DNA of 64,000 bases from Acidimicrobiales bacterium (GTDB lineage Bacteria; Actinomycetota; Acidimicrobiia; Acidimicrobiales; MedAcidi-G1), in assembly GCA_029245675.1 (NCBI GenBank), contig JAQWOV010000020.1, positions 1 through 64,000 of the forward strand, in the 5' to 3' direction. A program made the translations under genes and the position numbers. Below the pieces are notes generated by a model that ran no database searches, had not been told where the DNA came from, and saw only the letters and a list, made by a program, of their open reading frames with translations. Every line of letters begins with the position of its first letter. The stretch's first letter is position 1. Shown here in pieces: positions 25,852 through 34,707 of this stretch.

Positions 25852-26289
25852 ATGGCATTCGTTGGAACTTATGACCACACCCTTGATGCAAAAGGACGCA
25901 TTGTACTTCCATCCAAATTTCGTGGATATTTTGCAGACGCTGCATACCTTTCACCAGGAGATGGATGCGTTACCTTACGGACGCCCGATGAGTTTGAAGC
26001 AATGGCTGAAAGGTTTAAAGGCGAGGTAAAAGATGAGGTAAGAGACAAAGACACTGACCTAAAAGCGCTACGTGCTCTTGCCGCCATGTCCGAAGAAGTC
26101 CGCCCAGATACTCAAGGAAGGATCATGGTGCCTGTCCGACTTCAGCTATTTGCCGAACTAGATCGAGAGATTGTTGTATGTGGAGCCATTGACCGGATTG
26201 AAATATGGAATGCGGCCTCTTGGAACGAAATGGCAGAAGAGTTAGATCAATCTGTTGCCACCGCTTTCCGTCAAGGCGGCGGAATTTAA
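25852..26289 (+). CDS. mraZ: transcriptional regulator / division protein MraZ
   Basis: A 145-residue protein with two SpoVT-AbrB-like (MraZ) domains: YDHTLDAKGRIVLPSKFR at residues 5-22 and RPDTQGRIMVPVRLQ in the second half. The repeated DxxGRhxhP signature is diagnostic. In E. coli MraZ forms a ring and represses its own dcw operon; actinobacterial homologues have the same position. GGGAAAGGG lies about 8 nt upstream of the ATG. It is the first gene of the division and cell-wall cluster. Confidence 0.95.
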   Translation: MAFVGTYDHTLDAKGRIVLPSKFRGYFADAAYLSPGDGCVTLRTPDEFEAMAERFKGEVKDEVRDKDTDLKALRALAAMSEEVRPDTQGRIMVPVRLQLFAELDREIVVCGAIDRIEIWNAASWNEMAEELDQSVATAFRQGGGI

Positions 26290-26345
26290 GTTAAGAAGGG
26301 GGAGACGACCATTACTGAACTCAAGAAATAAGAAAGCCAGACGTT

Positions 26346-26452
26346 TGGATTGTTGACAGTCTCTCGATTAGCAGATGAGGGGCCCCTACTCCACCCGCTT
26401 TTCATCAATTTGGAAAACCAAATTCCTGATCGGGGGACTGTCAACAACCCAA
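26346..26452 (+). promoter_or_regulatory. extended RNA structure between mraZ and rsmH, candidate mraW RNA motif
   Basis: TGTTGACAGTC (26351-26361) pairs perfectly with GACTGTCAACA (26436-26446). The stem extends outward as TTGG(A)T with A-CC(C)AA. Inside, CGAT (26365-26368) can pair with ATCG (26429-26432), GATGA (26374-26378) with TCATC (26402-26406), and AATTTGG-AAAA-CCAAATT (26407-26424) is a perfect hairpin. The element ends 30 bp before rsmH. A structured mraW RNA motif is known in this leader position in actinobacteria; whether this fits its consensus I could not check. Confidence 0.6.
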
Positions 26453-26481
26453 GCCATTTTTTGAGTAAGAGCGTTTAAGTC

Positions 26482-27450
26482 ATGAATAGCCAAACAGCCC
26501 CTTTCCACTACAAACACATTTCCGTGATGACAGAAGAAATTTGTAATGCGCTCACTGACGTTCCGCCTGGAGTGATTTTAGATGCCACTGTCGGAGGTGG
26601 AGGCCACACGCAAGCCATTCTTGAATTAAGAGAAGACCTGACAGTAATAGGTATTGATAGAGATCAAAATGCCATAGAGGCAACTACTGCGAGACTTGCG
26701 AAACATAAGGAACGTTGTTCTTTTCGGCAATCAGATTTTTTAGATTTCGAAGATGTTCTGAATGACCTTGGAGTGGAAGCCCTTTCAGGATTCATCTTTG
26801 ATCTTGGCGTTTCTTCAACACAACTAGATCTAGCGGAGCGAGGCTTTAGCTATCAGCAGTCTGGCCCGCTGGACATGAGAATGAATGAAAATCAACCTTT
26901 GACTGCAGATCAAGTAGTCAACGAATACCCAGAGTCAGAACTATTTCAAATTCTGAAAAATTATGGAGATGAGAGATTCGCTCGAAGAATAGCTGCATCA
27001 ATAAGGAAGAGCCGACCAATAACAGACACGGTTCATCTCGCTGAAATTGTGAAGTCAGCAATTCCTGCTCGAGCAAGACGCACTGGTGGGCATCCCGCTA
27101 AGAGAACTTTTCAAGCAATCCGGATCGAAGTTAATAATGAATTAGAACAACTTTCTAAGACTCTTGGGGTAGCAATTAGTTGGCTGGTTCCTGATGGACG
27201 CGGAGCAGTTCTTTCATATCACTCTGGTGAAGACCAAATAGTAAAACATACTTTTCGAAATTCGGAGAGCGGAGGATGTACCTGTCCTCAGAAACTTCCG
27301 TGCGTTTGCCTAGCGAAACCCACCGGAAGGATCTTGAATAAAAAACTTATAACCCCTGCGGAAACAGAAATAGTCGCTAACCGCCGCTCATCTAGCGCTC
27401 GCCTTAGATTGATTCAACGTCTTCCAACGAATAGCGATGACAGCCAATGA
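26482..27450 (+). CDS. rsmH: 16S rRNA (cytosine-1402-N4)-methyltransferase
   Basis: A 322-residue SAM-dependent enzyme (MraW) that methylates C1402 of 16S rRNA. The SAM loop DATVGGGGHTQAIL is at residues 34-47, GFIFDLGVSSTQLD matches the family core, and GHPAKRTFQAIRIEVN and SYHSGEDQIVK are conserved C-terminal motifs. It sits at its standard place after mraZ and overlaps the next gene by 4 bp (ATGA). Downstream of a strong potential RNA structure that may tune its expression. Confidence 0.95.
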   Translation: MNSQTAPFHYKHISVMTEEICNALTDVPPGVILDATVGGGGHTQAILELREDLTVIGIDRDQNAIEATTARLAKHKERCSFRQSDFLDFEDVLNDLGVEALSGFIFDLGVSSTQLDLAERGFSYQQSGPLDMRMNENQPLTADQVVNEYPESELFQILKNYGDERFARRIAASIRKSRPITDTVHLAEIVKSAIPARARRTGGHPAKRTFQAIRIEVNNELEQLSKTLGVAISWLVPDGRGAVLSYHSGEDQIVKHTFRNSESGGCTCPQKLPCVCLAKPTGRILNKKLITPAETEIVANRRSSSARLRLIQRLPTNSDDSQ

Positions 27451-27854
27451 CCGCTATTAATTGGCCATTATGGGGTGGTATAACTCAACAAAAGGAACGA
27501 AAGAAATCACAGCCTGTTAGCCGACTCAAGCGTGTGAATTTAATTGTGGTTTTTTCAATAGTCGTTTTTGTTTCTCTAATTTTCCTTGTGGGGTTCCAAA
27601 ACATACTTATTCGTGAACAATATGGTTTAGATAAGTTAGATCAGCGACTAGTGAGTGCCATTGAACGTGAGCAAATACTACGTAGTGAGGTGGCACGACT
27701 AGAAAGCCCTGACCGTATTTTGAGTGAAGCTCAGGGAAGGCTAGGCATGGTGCCGCCTCCTGCTCGGATCTATCTTCCTGCTGTGATACCAGGCGACTCA
27801 TTGGAGCCTGTTCCTCCACCTACGCCGAATCCCTTTTCACGGTCTGGTCGATGA
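27447..27854 (+). CDS. ftsL: FtsL-like bitopic septum protein
   Basis: A 135-residue protein with a cytoplasmic basic N-terminus, one membrane segment at about residues 30-52 (LIVVFSIVVFVSLIFLV) and an extracytoplasmic coiled-coil region (LDQRLVSAIEREQILRSEVARLES). The proline-rich tail (PVPPPTPNPFS) is typical of actinobacterial versions. Position between rsmH and ftsI and this layout identify it as FtsL, although sequence identity in this family is always low. It would bridge FtsQ and the FtsW-FtsI synthase. Confidence 0.8.
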   Translation: MTAINWPLWGGITQQKERKKSQPVSRLKRVNLIVVFSIVVFVSLIFLVGFQNILIREQYGLDKLDQRLVSAIEREQILRSEVARLESPDRILSEAQGRLGMVPPPARIYLPAVIPGDSLEPVPPPTPNPFSRSGR

Positions 27855-29713
27855 AAAATACTCTAAATGGTCCAAAACGTAAGACAGTATTCAACCTTAA
27901 ATTGCGTGTATGGACAACCGGCACTCTCTTCGTTGGTGTAGCTGTTTGGTTTGCTTGGCGTTTAATCGGACTACAGGTATTAGACGAAGGTCAAAAATAT
28001 CAAGATTTCGCAAAAAATAAACGAATAGACCAGATAGTTCTACCTGCTGGGCGCGGAGCGATCGTAGATCGAAATAATGTTGATCTCGTATTAACAGTGC
28101 CGGCAAAAACGATAACGGCAGATCCAAGTGAAATTGAAGATCCCCGTAAAGCTGCAAAGGAACTTTCACTCATCCTCGATACAGACTTAGAGCTTTTAGA
28201 ACAACGACTTTCACAAAGCGATAGACGGTTCACTTACTTACAGCGACAGGTTAGTGAGGAAGTGGCAGAAGAAGTATCAAGATTGCGAATAAAAGGAATT
28301 TCAATAATAGATGAGGTAGCTCGTGTTAGACCCGGTCAAGAATTGGCATTAAATCTTCTCGGGCGAACGGATATTGATGGAAACGGCATTAGTGGGATTG
28401 AGAAAGCGTATGACTCTTTTCTGATTGGATCATCTGGACTAATGGAAGTGGAAAAGGGAGCCGGTGGTCTGACTATTCCAGGTGGAAGAAATGAAACAAT
28501 AAGCTCAAGCGAACATGGCCATACTCTTGTTTTAACAATTGATCGTTCAGTCCAGTTCGCAGCGGAACGGATACTCATTGATGGAGTAATCGCTGCTAAC
28601 GCGCAAGGCGGGACACTAGTGGCGATGCGGCCTTCTACCGGAGAAATTGTTGCTTCAGCAACTGTGAGTCGTAATAACGATGGCGTGGTTGAAGTTTCTT
28701 CTGATAACAGGGCAGTCACTTGGGCGTATGAACCAGGTTCAATAATGAAGCCACTTACTTTCGCAGGAGTCATAGAAGAGAAAGTTGGAGCCCCGTCGTC
28801 TGTAATGGAAATTCCTAATGCGATAGAGATTTGGGAAGAAGTGTTCGTAGACTCATTCGCTCATGACGCAGAAGAGTGGAGTATTGCTGAGATTCTAAAG
28901 AGGTCCTCAAATGTAGGAACTATTATGTGGGCTCAGGAATTAGGAGAAAAACGTCTATATGAGAGACTTGCCAGCTTTGGTTTAGGTCAGGCCACTGGTA
29001 TGGAACTACCAGGAGAGACAAGGGGTTCGTTGCCGGGGCAGTCACAATGGTCAGGTACGTCTTTACCAACGATTGCTATTGGCCAAGGTGTGGCGGTTAC
29101 CCCAATGCAGATGCTTGTGGCATACTCTGCAATTGCTAACGAAGGTAAACGCCCTGCGCCCAGTTTGGTACTAGGAGCTCGAGACAGTAGTGGACTTTTT
29201 GAAATAATGAACTCAGAATTGCCGGAAAGAATTTTTTCTGCTGAAACATCAGATCTGTTAATTGAAATGATGGAAGGTGTAGTGACGGTAGGAACAGGAA
29301 CCGGAGCTCAAGTGCCCGGTTACAGAGTTGCCGGCAAGACAGGAACAGCTTGGAAGCCTCTCGAAGGCGGAGGTTATGGTGATGAAACCGGCGAACAAAA
29401 GTATGTGGCGAGTTTTGCTGGATTCTTGCCGGCAGATGATCCAGAGTTATCAATCATTGTTGTGATTGATGAACCAGTGGGATCTACTTATTCCGGAGGA
29501 AAGGCTGCGGCTCCTGTTTTTGCAGAGTTCGCACAATTCGCAGTCCGGCAGCTACGTATACCTTCAGAAGCCGAACGACTAGGACTTGAACAACCTGGTC
29601 GAGTCATAGCAACAACTCCAGCGCAAGCAAGAGAAATAGCAGAAGCTGCAGCAGCTGCAGCATCGTTAGAAGAAGAGGGAACAGAAGAAGTCGCTGCTCC
29701 GTCAGTCGGTTGA
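27851..29713 (+). CDS. ftsI: peptidoglycan transpeptidase FtsI (PBP3)
   Basis: A 620-residue class B penicillin-binding protein acting at the septum. One membrane segment at about 20-40, a PBP dimerisation domain with GRGAIVDRN, and a transpeptidase domain with S297-x-x-K300 (GSIMK), SSN at 352-354 and KTG at 496-498. No PASTA domain follows. The final 40 residues form an unusual Ala/Glu-rich tail (QAREIAEAAAAAASLEEE) absent from most FtsI. It overlaps ftsL by 4 bp and is followed by murE after 1 bp. Confidence 0.95.
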   Translation: MKNTLNGPKRKTVFNLKLRVWTTGTLFVGVAVWFAWRLIGLQVLDEGQKYQDFAKNKRIDQIVLPAGRGAIVDRNNVDLVLTVPAKTITADPSEIEDPRKAAKELSLILDTDLELLEQRLSQSDRRFTYLQRQVSEEVAEEVSRLRIKGISIIDEVARVRPGQELALNLLGRTDIDGNGISGIEKAYDSFLIGSSGLMEVEKGAGGLTIPGGRNETISSSEHGHTLVLTIDRSVQFAAERILIDGVIAANAQGGTLVAMRPSTGEIVASATVSRNNDGVVEVSSDNRAVTWAYEPGSIMKPLTFAGVIEEKVGAPSSVMEIPNAIEIWEEVFVDSFAHDAEEWSIAEILKRSSNVGTIMWAQELGEKRLYERLASFGLGQATGMELPGETRGSLPGQSQWSGTSLPTIAIGQGVAVTPMQMLVAYSAIANEGKRPAPSLVLGARDSSGLFEIMNSELPERIFSAETSDLLIEMMEGVVTVGTGTGAQVPGYRVAGKTGTAWKPLEGGGYGDETGEQKYVASFAGFLPADDPELSIIVVIDEPVGSTYSGGKAAAPVFAEFAQFAVRQLRIPSEAERLGLEQPGRVIATTPAQAREIAEAAAAAASLEEEGTEEVAAPSVG

Positions 29714-29714
29714 A

Positions 29715-31103
29715 ATGAAACTTTCAACCCTATTGGACGGCGTTGGGTTCTCAGATCAAAAATACTCTTGTGATCCTGAAATTTTACGAATTGTTCACGA
29801 TTCACGTTTAGTTCAGCAGGGAGATCTTTTTTGTTGCATACCAGGGCTTCTTCATGACGGTCACGAATTTGCCTTAGACGCAGTTAAGGCAGGAGCGTCT
29901 GCTGTCGTAGCGGAGAAACCTCTCAATATTGAAGTCCCCTTGGTTGAAACAACATCTACTCGAAAATCTTTAGCTCTATTCAGTTCTTTTCACGCGGGAA
30001 ATCCAAGCCGGGACTTAGAAGTAGTGGGAGTCACTGGTACGAATGGAAAAACCAGCGTCGTTCATTTACTTGAGCAGATATTGCGTCATGCGGGACATGA
30101 AGTTGAATCTTCGGGAACTCTGACTGGGGAAAGAACCACACCCGAAGCTCCAGATTTACAAAATCGATTATCCAAATGGAGAGACAGGGGAGTTGACAGT
30201 GCTGTAATGGAAGTATCTTCACATGCGTTGAGTCAACACAGAGTAGACGGAACAGAATTTTCCGCTGTTGCTTTTACAAATCTTTCACGAGATCATCTCG
30301 ATTACCACAAATCAATGGAAGAGTATTTCAAAGCGAAAGAGCGCTTATTTGAACAATCCTTTAGCTCTAAAGCGGTTGTCGTAGTTGGACAAGAAGCAGG
30401 TGATCGTATAGCAAACACTTCTCAAAAGAATGGCCTTGAAGTAGTAGAGGTGGACGTAAATAGTGTCTCTTCCACAGGGTCATGGCATGGTCAAAGTCTA
30501 AAAATTCCATTCGAAGCTCAGTTCATGACTGTTAATACTCTTGTCGCTGCGGAACTAGCGTTACTTCTCGAAGTCCCTCCATCAAAAATAGCGTCAGGTA
30601 TCAGCCAACTGCAGGCTGTCCCGGGGCGCTTTGAAATTCTGAAGAGTGAATCAAGTCCTGCGATAGTAATTGATTACGCACATACTCCGGAAGCGCTGAA
30701 AACGACTCTCAAGTCTGCACGTGCATTAAAAGAAAAAGGGCGTGTCCTCGTAGTGTTTGGGTGCGGTGGTGGAAGAGACCAAGGGAAGCGACCTCTGATG
30801 GGTGCGATGGCTGACGTTGGAGCAGACTTTTCTGTAGTAACTTCTGATAATCCCCGTGGAGAATCTCCCATGAGCATTATTGAAGAAATAGTAAGCGGAA
30901 TGAGTACAGGAAATCACATAGTTGAAGAGAACAGAAAAGAAGCAATAAAAATTGCTCTGATGAATTCCGAACCTGAAGACGTAATTGTGATTGCTGGTAA
31001 AGGACATGAGACAACTCAAGAAATAGCAGGCCAGCTGTTCGATTTCGACGACAAAGAAATATCAAAAGGTCTTATTTTTGAATTATTTGAAGAAGAGGTG
31101 TAA
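29715..31103 (+). CDS. murE: UDP-MurNAc-tripeptide synthetase (meso-DAP adding)
   Basis: A 462-residue Mur ligase that adds the third amino acid to the peptidoglycan stem in the cytoplasm. The ATP loop GVTGTNGKTS is at residues 105-114, and the carbamylated-lysine region includes YHKSMEEYFKAK. The DNPR motif at 378-381 binds the side chain of meso-diaminopimelate, so the wall is predicted to be DAP-type. Downstream there is no murF; the next gene is mraY after an 84-bp gap holding a micro-ORF. Confidence 0.95.
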   Translation: MKLSTLLDGVGFSDQKYSCDPEILRIVHDSRLVQQGDLFCCIPGLLHDGHEFALDAVKAGASAVVAEKPLNIEVPLVETTSTRKSLALFSSFHAGNPSRDLEVVGVTGTNGKTSVVHLLEQILRHAGHEVESSGTLTGERTTPEAPDLQNRLSKWRDRGVDSAVMEVSSHALSQHRVDGTEFSAVAFTNLSRDHLDYHKSMEEYFKAKERLFEQSFSSKAVVVVGQEAGDRIANTSQKNGLEVVEVDVNSVSSTGSWHGQSLKIPFEAQFMTVNTLVAAELALLLEVPPSKIASGISQLQAVPGRFEILKSESSPAIVIDYAHTPEALKTTLKSARALKEKGRVLVVFGCGGGRDQGKRPLMGAMADVGADFSVVTSDNPRGESPMSIIEEIVSGMSTGNHIVEENRKEAIKIALMNSEPEDVIVIAGKGHETTQEIAGQLFDFDDKEISKGLIFELFEEEV

Positions 31104-31107
31104 TCAA

Positions 31108-31191
31108 GTGCTCATATTATTATTCTGCTTACTAACGCCCCTCATGAAGATTTCGTTCGACAATCATTTATACAGGCGGTCAGATAAGTGA
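31108..31191 (+). CDS. 27-codon micro-ORF in the place of murF
   Basis: A GTG at 31108, 4 nt after the murE stop, opens a frame of 27 codons (MLILLFCLLTPLMK then a polar tail) whose TGA overlaps the mraY GTG in the classic GTGA arrangement. It fills the whole gap where murF normally sits. It could be a coupling peptide, a small membrane peptide, a scar of a lost gene, or chance. There is no clear Shine-Dalgarno. Nothing in it resembles MurF. Confidence 0.3.
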   Translation: MLILLFCLLTPLMKISFDNHLYRRSDK

Positions 31192-32225
31192 TTGGCTTAC
31201 TGTTAGCTGCAGCAATAGCCATGATCGTTTCGCTTCTTGGAACACGGCTACTGATCGTGTCGCTTACAAGGCTTCGCATAGGGCAACCTATACGTAATGA
31301 TGGACCGAAAGGTCACGCCACTAAAGCAGGTACTCCAACCATGGGTGGTTTAGCGATAGTAGTAGGAGCTTTCATCGGTTACACAATAAGTAACCTATAT
31401 CGAGGAACCTACACACGAACTGGCATTTTTGTCATGCTTGCAATAGTTGGCGGTGGTTTAGTCGGTTTTATTGATGACTGGATAAAAGTAGTTCGTGAAC
31501 GAAACTTGGGTCTAAATAAAAGCGCGAAAATGCTTGGCCTACTTGCGGTGGCTCTCACGTTTGGACTATTAATGGTCAATTTCACTTCAATCCAAACGAC
31601 TCTTTCTTTCGTTAGATTCGACCAGCCAGGTTTAGAACTAGGAAAAGCTGTTTGGGTTATATGGGCAGTATTGCTAATCGTTGGATCATCAAATGCAGTA
31701 AATCTTACTGATGGCTTAGACGGCCTAGCTGCGGGTGCGGCTACTTTCGGATTCTCAGCTTTTGTTTTCATAGGATTTTGGCAGTTTAGAAATTTTGATA
31801 CCTATCAAGTAGCGCATGCCCTTGACCTCTCAATAGTCGCAGCAGCGATGGCAGGAGGGTGTATTGGTTTTCTCTGGTGGAATGCAGCCCCGGCGAGAAT
31901 ATTTATGGGCGATACTGGGTCACTAGCCATTGGCACTGGCTTATCTGCTTTAGCTCTCGCGACCAGCACTCATCTTCTTCTTCCAATTATTGCTGGATTA
32001 TTTGTAGCCGAAACCATTTCAGTGATCTTACAAGTAGGAAGTTTTCGCCTATTTAAGGGGAAAAGAATTCTGCGAATGGCGCCAGTCCATCACCATTTTG
32101 AGCTTGGAGGATGGCCTGAAACAACGGTAATAGTTCGATTTTGGATTATTTCTGGCCTATGCACCGCAGTAGGTCTTGGGCTTTTTTATGCAGACTCAAT
32201 TCGTGTCGGCGTTACAGGAGGGTGA
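31188..32225 (+). CDS. mraY: phospho-N-acetylmuramoyl-pentapeptide-transferase
   Basis: A 345-residue integral membrane enzyme with about ten helices that makes lipid I from UDP-MurNAc-pentapeptide and undecaprenyl phosphate. Signature segments are KAGTPTMGGLAIV, GFIDDWIKVVRERNLGL (D-D Mg site), NLTDGLDGLA and APVHHHFELGGWPE. Start is the GTG at 31188, overlapping the micro-ORF upstream. Standard dcw position before murD. Confidence 0.96.
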   Translation: MIGLLLAAAIAMIVSLLGTRLLIVSLTRLRIGQPIRNDGPKGHATKAGTPTMGGLAIVVGAFIGYTISNLYRGTYTRTGIFVMLAIVGGGLVGFIDDWIKVVRERNLGLNKSAKMLGLLAVALTFGLLMVNFTSIQTTLSFVRFDQPGLELGKAVWVIWAVLLIVGSSNAVNLTDGLDGLAAGAATFGFSAFVFIGFWQFRNFDTYQVAHALDLSIVAAAMAGGCIGFLWWNAAPARIFMGDTGSLAIGTGLSALALATSTHLLLPIIAGLFVAETISVILQVGSFRLFKGKRILRMAPVHHHFELGGWPETTVIVRFWIISGLCTAVGLGLFYADSIRVGVTGG

Positions 32226-32228
32226 TCC

Positions 32229-33542
32229 TTGACTGAGAAAACAGCCGTGCTCGGTTACGGGGTCACGGGCCGCGCTGTAGTATCCGCCCTTGCATCTCGT
32301 CAAAAAAAGGTTCGGATAATTGAAGAAAATCCAACTCAGAATCTCGAAGAAGCAGCTCAAGAGTCTGGAGTTGAAGTTGTTGACGTAGCTAAGGGATTCT
32401 CTTGGAGAGAAGCCTTGAAGGACTGTTCACAGATTGTTCTTAGCCCGGGTATACGAGATGATCACCCAATATTTGCATCTGCACGAGATGCTGCTATCCC
32501 TATTTTGGATGAATTTGATCTAGCTAGTCGTTGGGACAAACGACCTTGTAGTGCAATAACTGGAACCAACGGTAAAACGACCGTAGTTACTTTGGTCGTG
32601 GAAATACTTAACCAGTCTGGCATTAGAGCAGAAGCTGCGGGAAACACTGACATACCATTAGTTCAAGCTATAGATGATCCTAATGTAGAGCATTTTGTTC
32701 TTGAATCTTCCTCATTTCGTCTCGCTCACTCATTGAATTTTTCAGCATCTCCAGCAACTTGGCTGAATTTTGCTCCAGATCACTTAGATATTCATAGAAA
32801 TCTAGACTCATATGAACAAGCGAAATCAAAGATATGGGATGGGATCTCTAAAAATGAAGATGCAATCGCTAACTTATCTGACTCCGTGGTTGCTCGGTAT
32901 GCACCGAACGGATGTACGAGCTTTGGCACTACATCATCGACTTGCCGGGTACAAGAAGGCTTTCTTTTATTTCGAGAAGAGAAAGTCATTTCCTTAGATG
33001 ACGTGCGTAGAAAATTTCCTCATGATTTAGAAAATGCTCAGGCGGCGGTAGCAACAGCGCTTCGTTCTGGAGCGACCCAAGAAGCATGTGCTGAAGTACT
33101 AGCAAATTTTTCTGGTCTTCCACATCGAATGGAAGACCTCGGATTCGTTAAAGGCGTTCGTTTTATTAATGACAGTAAGGCAACCACGCCACATGCAACA
33201 ATTAGTTCAATGCGTGCTGTTTCGGAAGTTACTTTGATATTAGGTGGGCAGAATAAAGGACTGAATTTTGGGGATCTTGGAATTCTGAAACCAAACGGGG
33301 TTATAGCAATCGGTGAGGCTGCAGACCAGATAAATGAGGTTTTTCAGAGTATTTGCCCAGTTCAGGTTGCGAAAAATATGCAAGAGGCAGTTGAAAAGTC
33401 TGTCGTGATGACGCAATCAGGCGGAACGGTCTTACTTTCTCCCGGGTGCAGTTCTTTTGATTGGTATAACTCCTACAAAGAGCGCGGAGATGAATTTCGT
33501 TCGCTAGTGATGGAATACGGTAGGAAAACAAAAGATGAATAA
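32229..33542 (+). CDS. murD: UDP-MurNAc-L-Ala:D-Glu ligase
   Basis: A 437-residue Mur ligase that adds D-glutamate. The N-terminal Rossmann part has LGYGVTGRAV, the ATP loop is AITGTNGKTT, the central motif LESSSFRLAHS and the C-terminal VRFINDSKATTPHAT. The start is TTG at 32229 with GGAGGG 6 nt upstream, which decides the start despite the weak codon. It overlaps ftsW by 8 bp. Confidence 0.95.
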   Translation: MTEKTAVLGYGVTGRAVVSALASRQKKVRIIEENPTQNLEEAAQESGVEVVDVAKGFSWREALKDCSQIVLSPGIRDDHPIFASARDAAIPILDEFDLASRWDKRPCSAITGTNGKTTVVTLVVEILNQSGIRAEAAGNTDIPLVQAIDDPNVEHFVLESSSFRLAHSLNFSASPATWLNFAPDHLDIHRNLDSYEQAKSKIWDGISKNEDAIANLSDSVVARYAPNGCTSFGTTSSTCRVQEGFLLFREEKVISLDDVRRKFPHDLENAQAAVATALRSGATQEACAEVLANFSGLPHRMEDLGFVKGVRFINDSKATTPHATISSMRAVSEVTLILGGQNKGLNFGDLGILKPNGVIAIGEAADQINEVFQSICPVQVAKNMQEAVEKSVVMTQSGGTVLLSPGCSSFDWYNSYKERGDEFRSLVMEYGRKTKDE

Positions 33543-34707
33543 TCCGTTACAAGGGCGGTCCGGGAATACGTCAAAGAATGTTCTACCTTCTCAACTTCAA
33601 CCGCGCAAACCTCCAGGCAGCAGAAACTCTCGATTTCTGATATTGGGCATCGTTGGTATCGTGCTCTGCTTGTTAGGACTATTGATGGTTCTTTCAGCCT
33701 CGTCAGTAAATGATCTTCAGATATATGACAATGCGTGGCACCATATTCGTCGACAATCGATTTGGCTTTTTCTCGGGCTAGGGGCTTGCATCGCACTCAT
33801 TCAAATTGATTATCATCGGCTGCGTAGATTTTCGAACGTTTCTATTTGTGTGGCTGGATTTTTGCTTCTAATTGTATTGATACCAGGCGTTGGTATCGAA
33901 GTAAAAGGTTCTAGTCGATGGTTAGATTTTGGGCCTATAACTGTGCAGCCATCTGAGGTAGCAAAGTTAGCGATTATTTTGTTCTGTGCTGATCGTCTCT
34001 CTTTGAAAGGTCAAGAATTAGCTCTAACTAAAAATCCATTGAAGTTACTTCTAGGTGTAATAGTGACTTTTGTAGCACTCATCATGCTGGAGCCCGACTT
34101 TGGAACCACGTTAGTAGTTGTCGCTATTTTTGGTGCTTTGATATTTTTTGCAGGAACTCAAGCGAAAACTCTTGCGCAAATTTTCGGTGTAGCAGTTATT
34201 GGAGCGGTCGGACTTGCCCTTTCTGCGTCATATCGGCGCGATCGTTTAGTAGGACTACTTGATCCGTGGTCTGAACCCTTGGGGGCTGGTTGGCAACCTA
34301 TTCAAGCCGGAGCGGCTGTTGCAAATGGTGGAATTAGTGGAGTTGGATTTGGGGAAAGCACAGGCAAATGGGGGTGGTTGCCCGAAGCTCACACAGATTT
34401 CATTTATGCAATTATCGCAGAGGAAATGGGTCTGATCGGATCTTTGATTGTAATAGTTTTGTACTTGATTATCGGATTCACTGGTCTATCTACAGCTTTG
34501 AATGCACCTGATGCTTTTGGTCGTCTGTTAGCTGCCGGTACGACTACTTGGATCATGATTCAGGCATTTGTGAATATCGGAGCTGTATTAGGCTTATTGC
34601 CGATAACCGGTATCACCCTCCCGTTCCTTTCTTTCGGCGGTAATGCTTTGCTCTCCACATTGATCGCATACGGAATACTCTTAAATGTTGCAAGGCAGAG
34701 CAAATGA
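33535..34707 (+). CDS. ftsW: septal peptidoglycan glycosyltransferase FtsW
   Basis: A 390-residue SEDS-family membrane protein with about ten helices. Typical segments: SSRWLDFGPITVQPSEVAKL, MLEPDFGTTLVV, and the extracytoplasmic ANGGISGVGFGESTGKWGWLPEAHTDFIYAIIAEE holding the catalytic region; the C-terminus has GITLPFLSFGGNALL. It polymerises lipid II together with FtsI. The cytoplasmic N-terminus is about 38 residues. Overlaps murD and murG. Confidence 0.95.
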   Translation: MNNPLQGRSGNTSKNVLPSQLQPRKPPGSRNSRFLILGIVGIVLCLLGLLMVLSASSVNDLQIYDNAWHHIRRQSIWLFLGLGACIALIQIDYHRLRRFSNVSICVAGFLLLIVLIPGVGIEVKGSSRWLDFGPITVQPSEVAKLAIILFCADRLSLKGQELALTKNPLKLLLGVIVTFVALIMLEPDFGTTLVVVAIFGALIFFAGTQAKTLAQIFGVAVIGAVGLALSASYRRDRLVGLLDPWSEPLGAGWQPIQAGAAVANGGISGVGFGESTGKWGWLPEAHTDFIYAIIAEEMGLIGSLIVIVLYLIIGFTGLSTALNAPDAFGRLLAAGTTTWIMIQAFVNIGAVLGLLPITGITLPFLSFGGNALLSTLIAYGILLNVARQSK

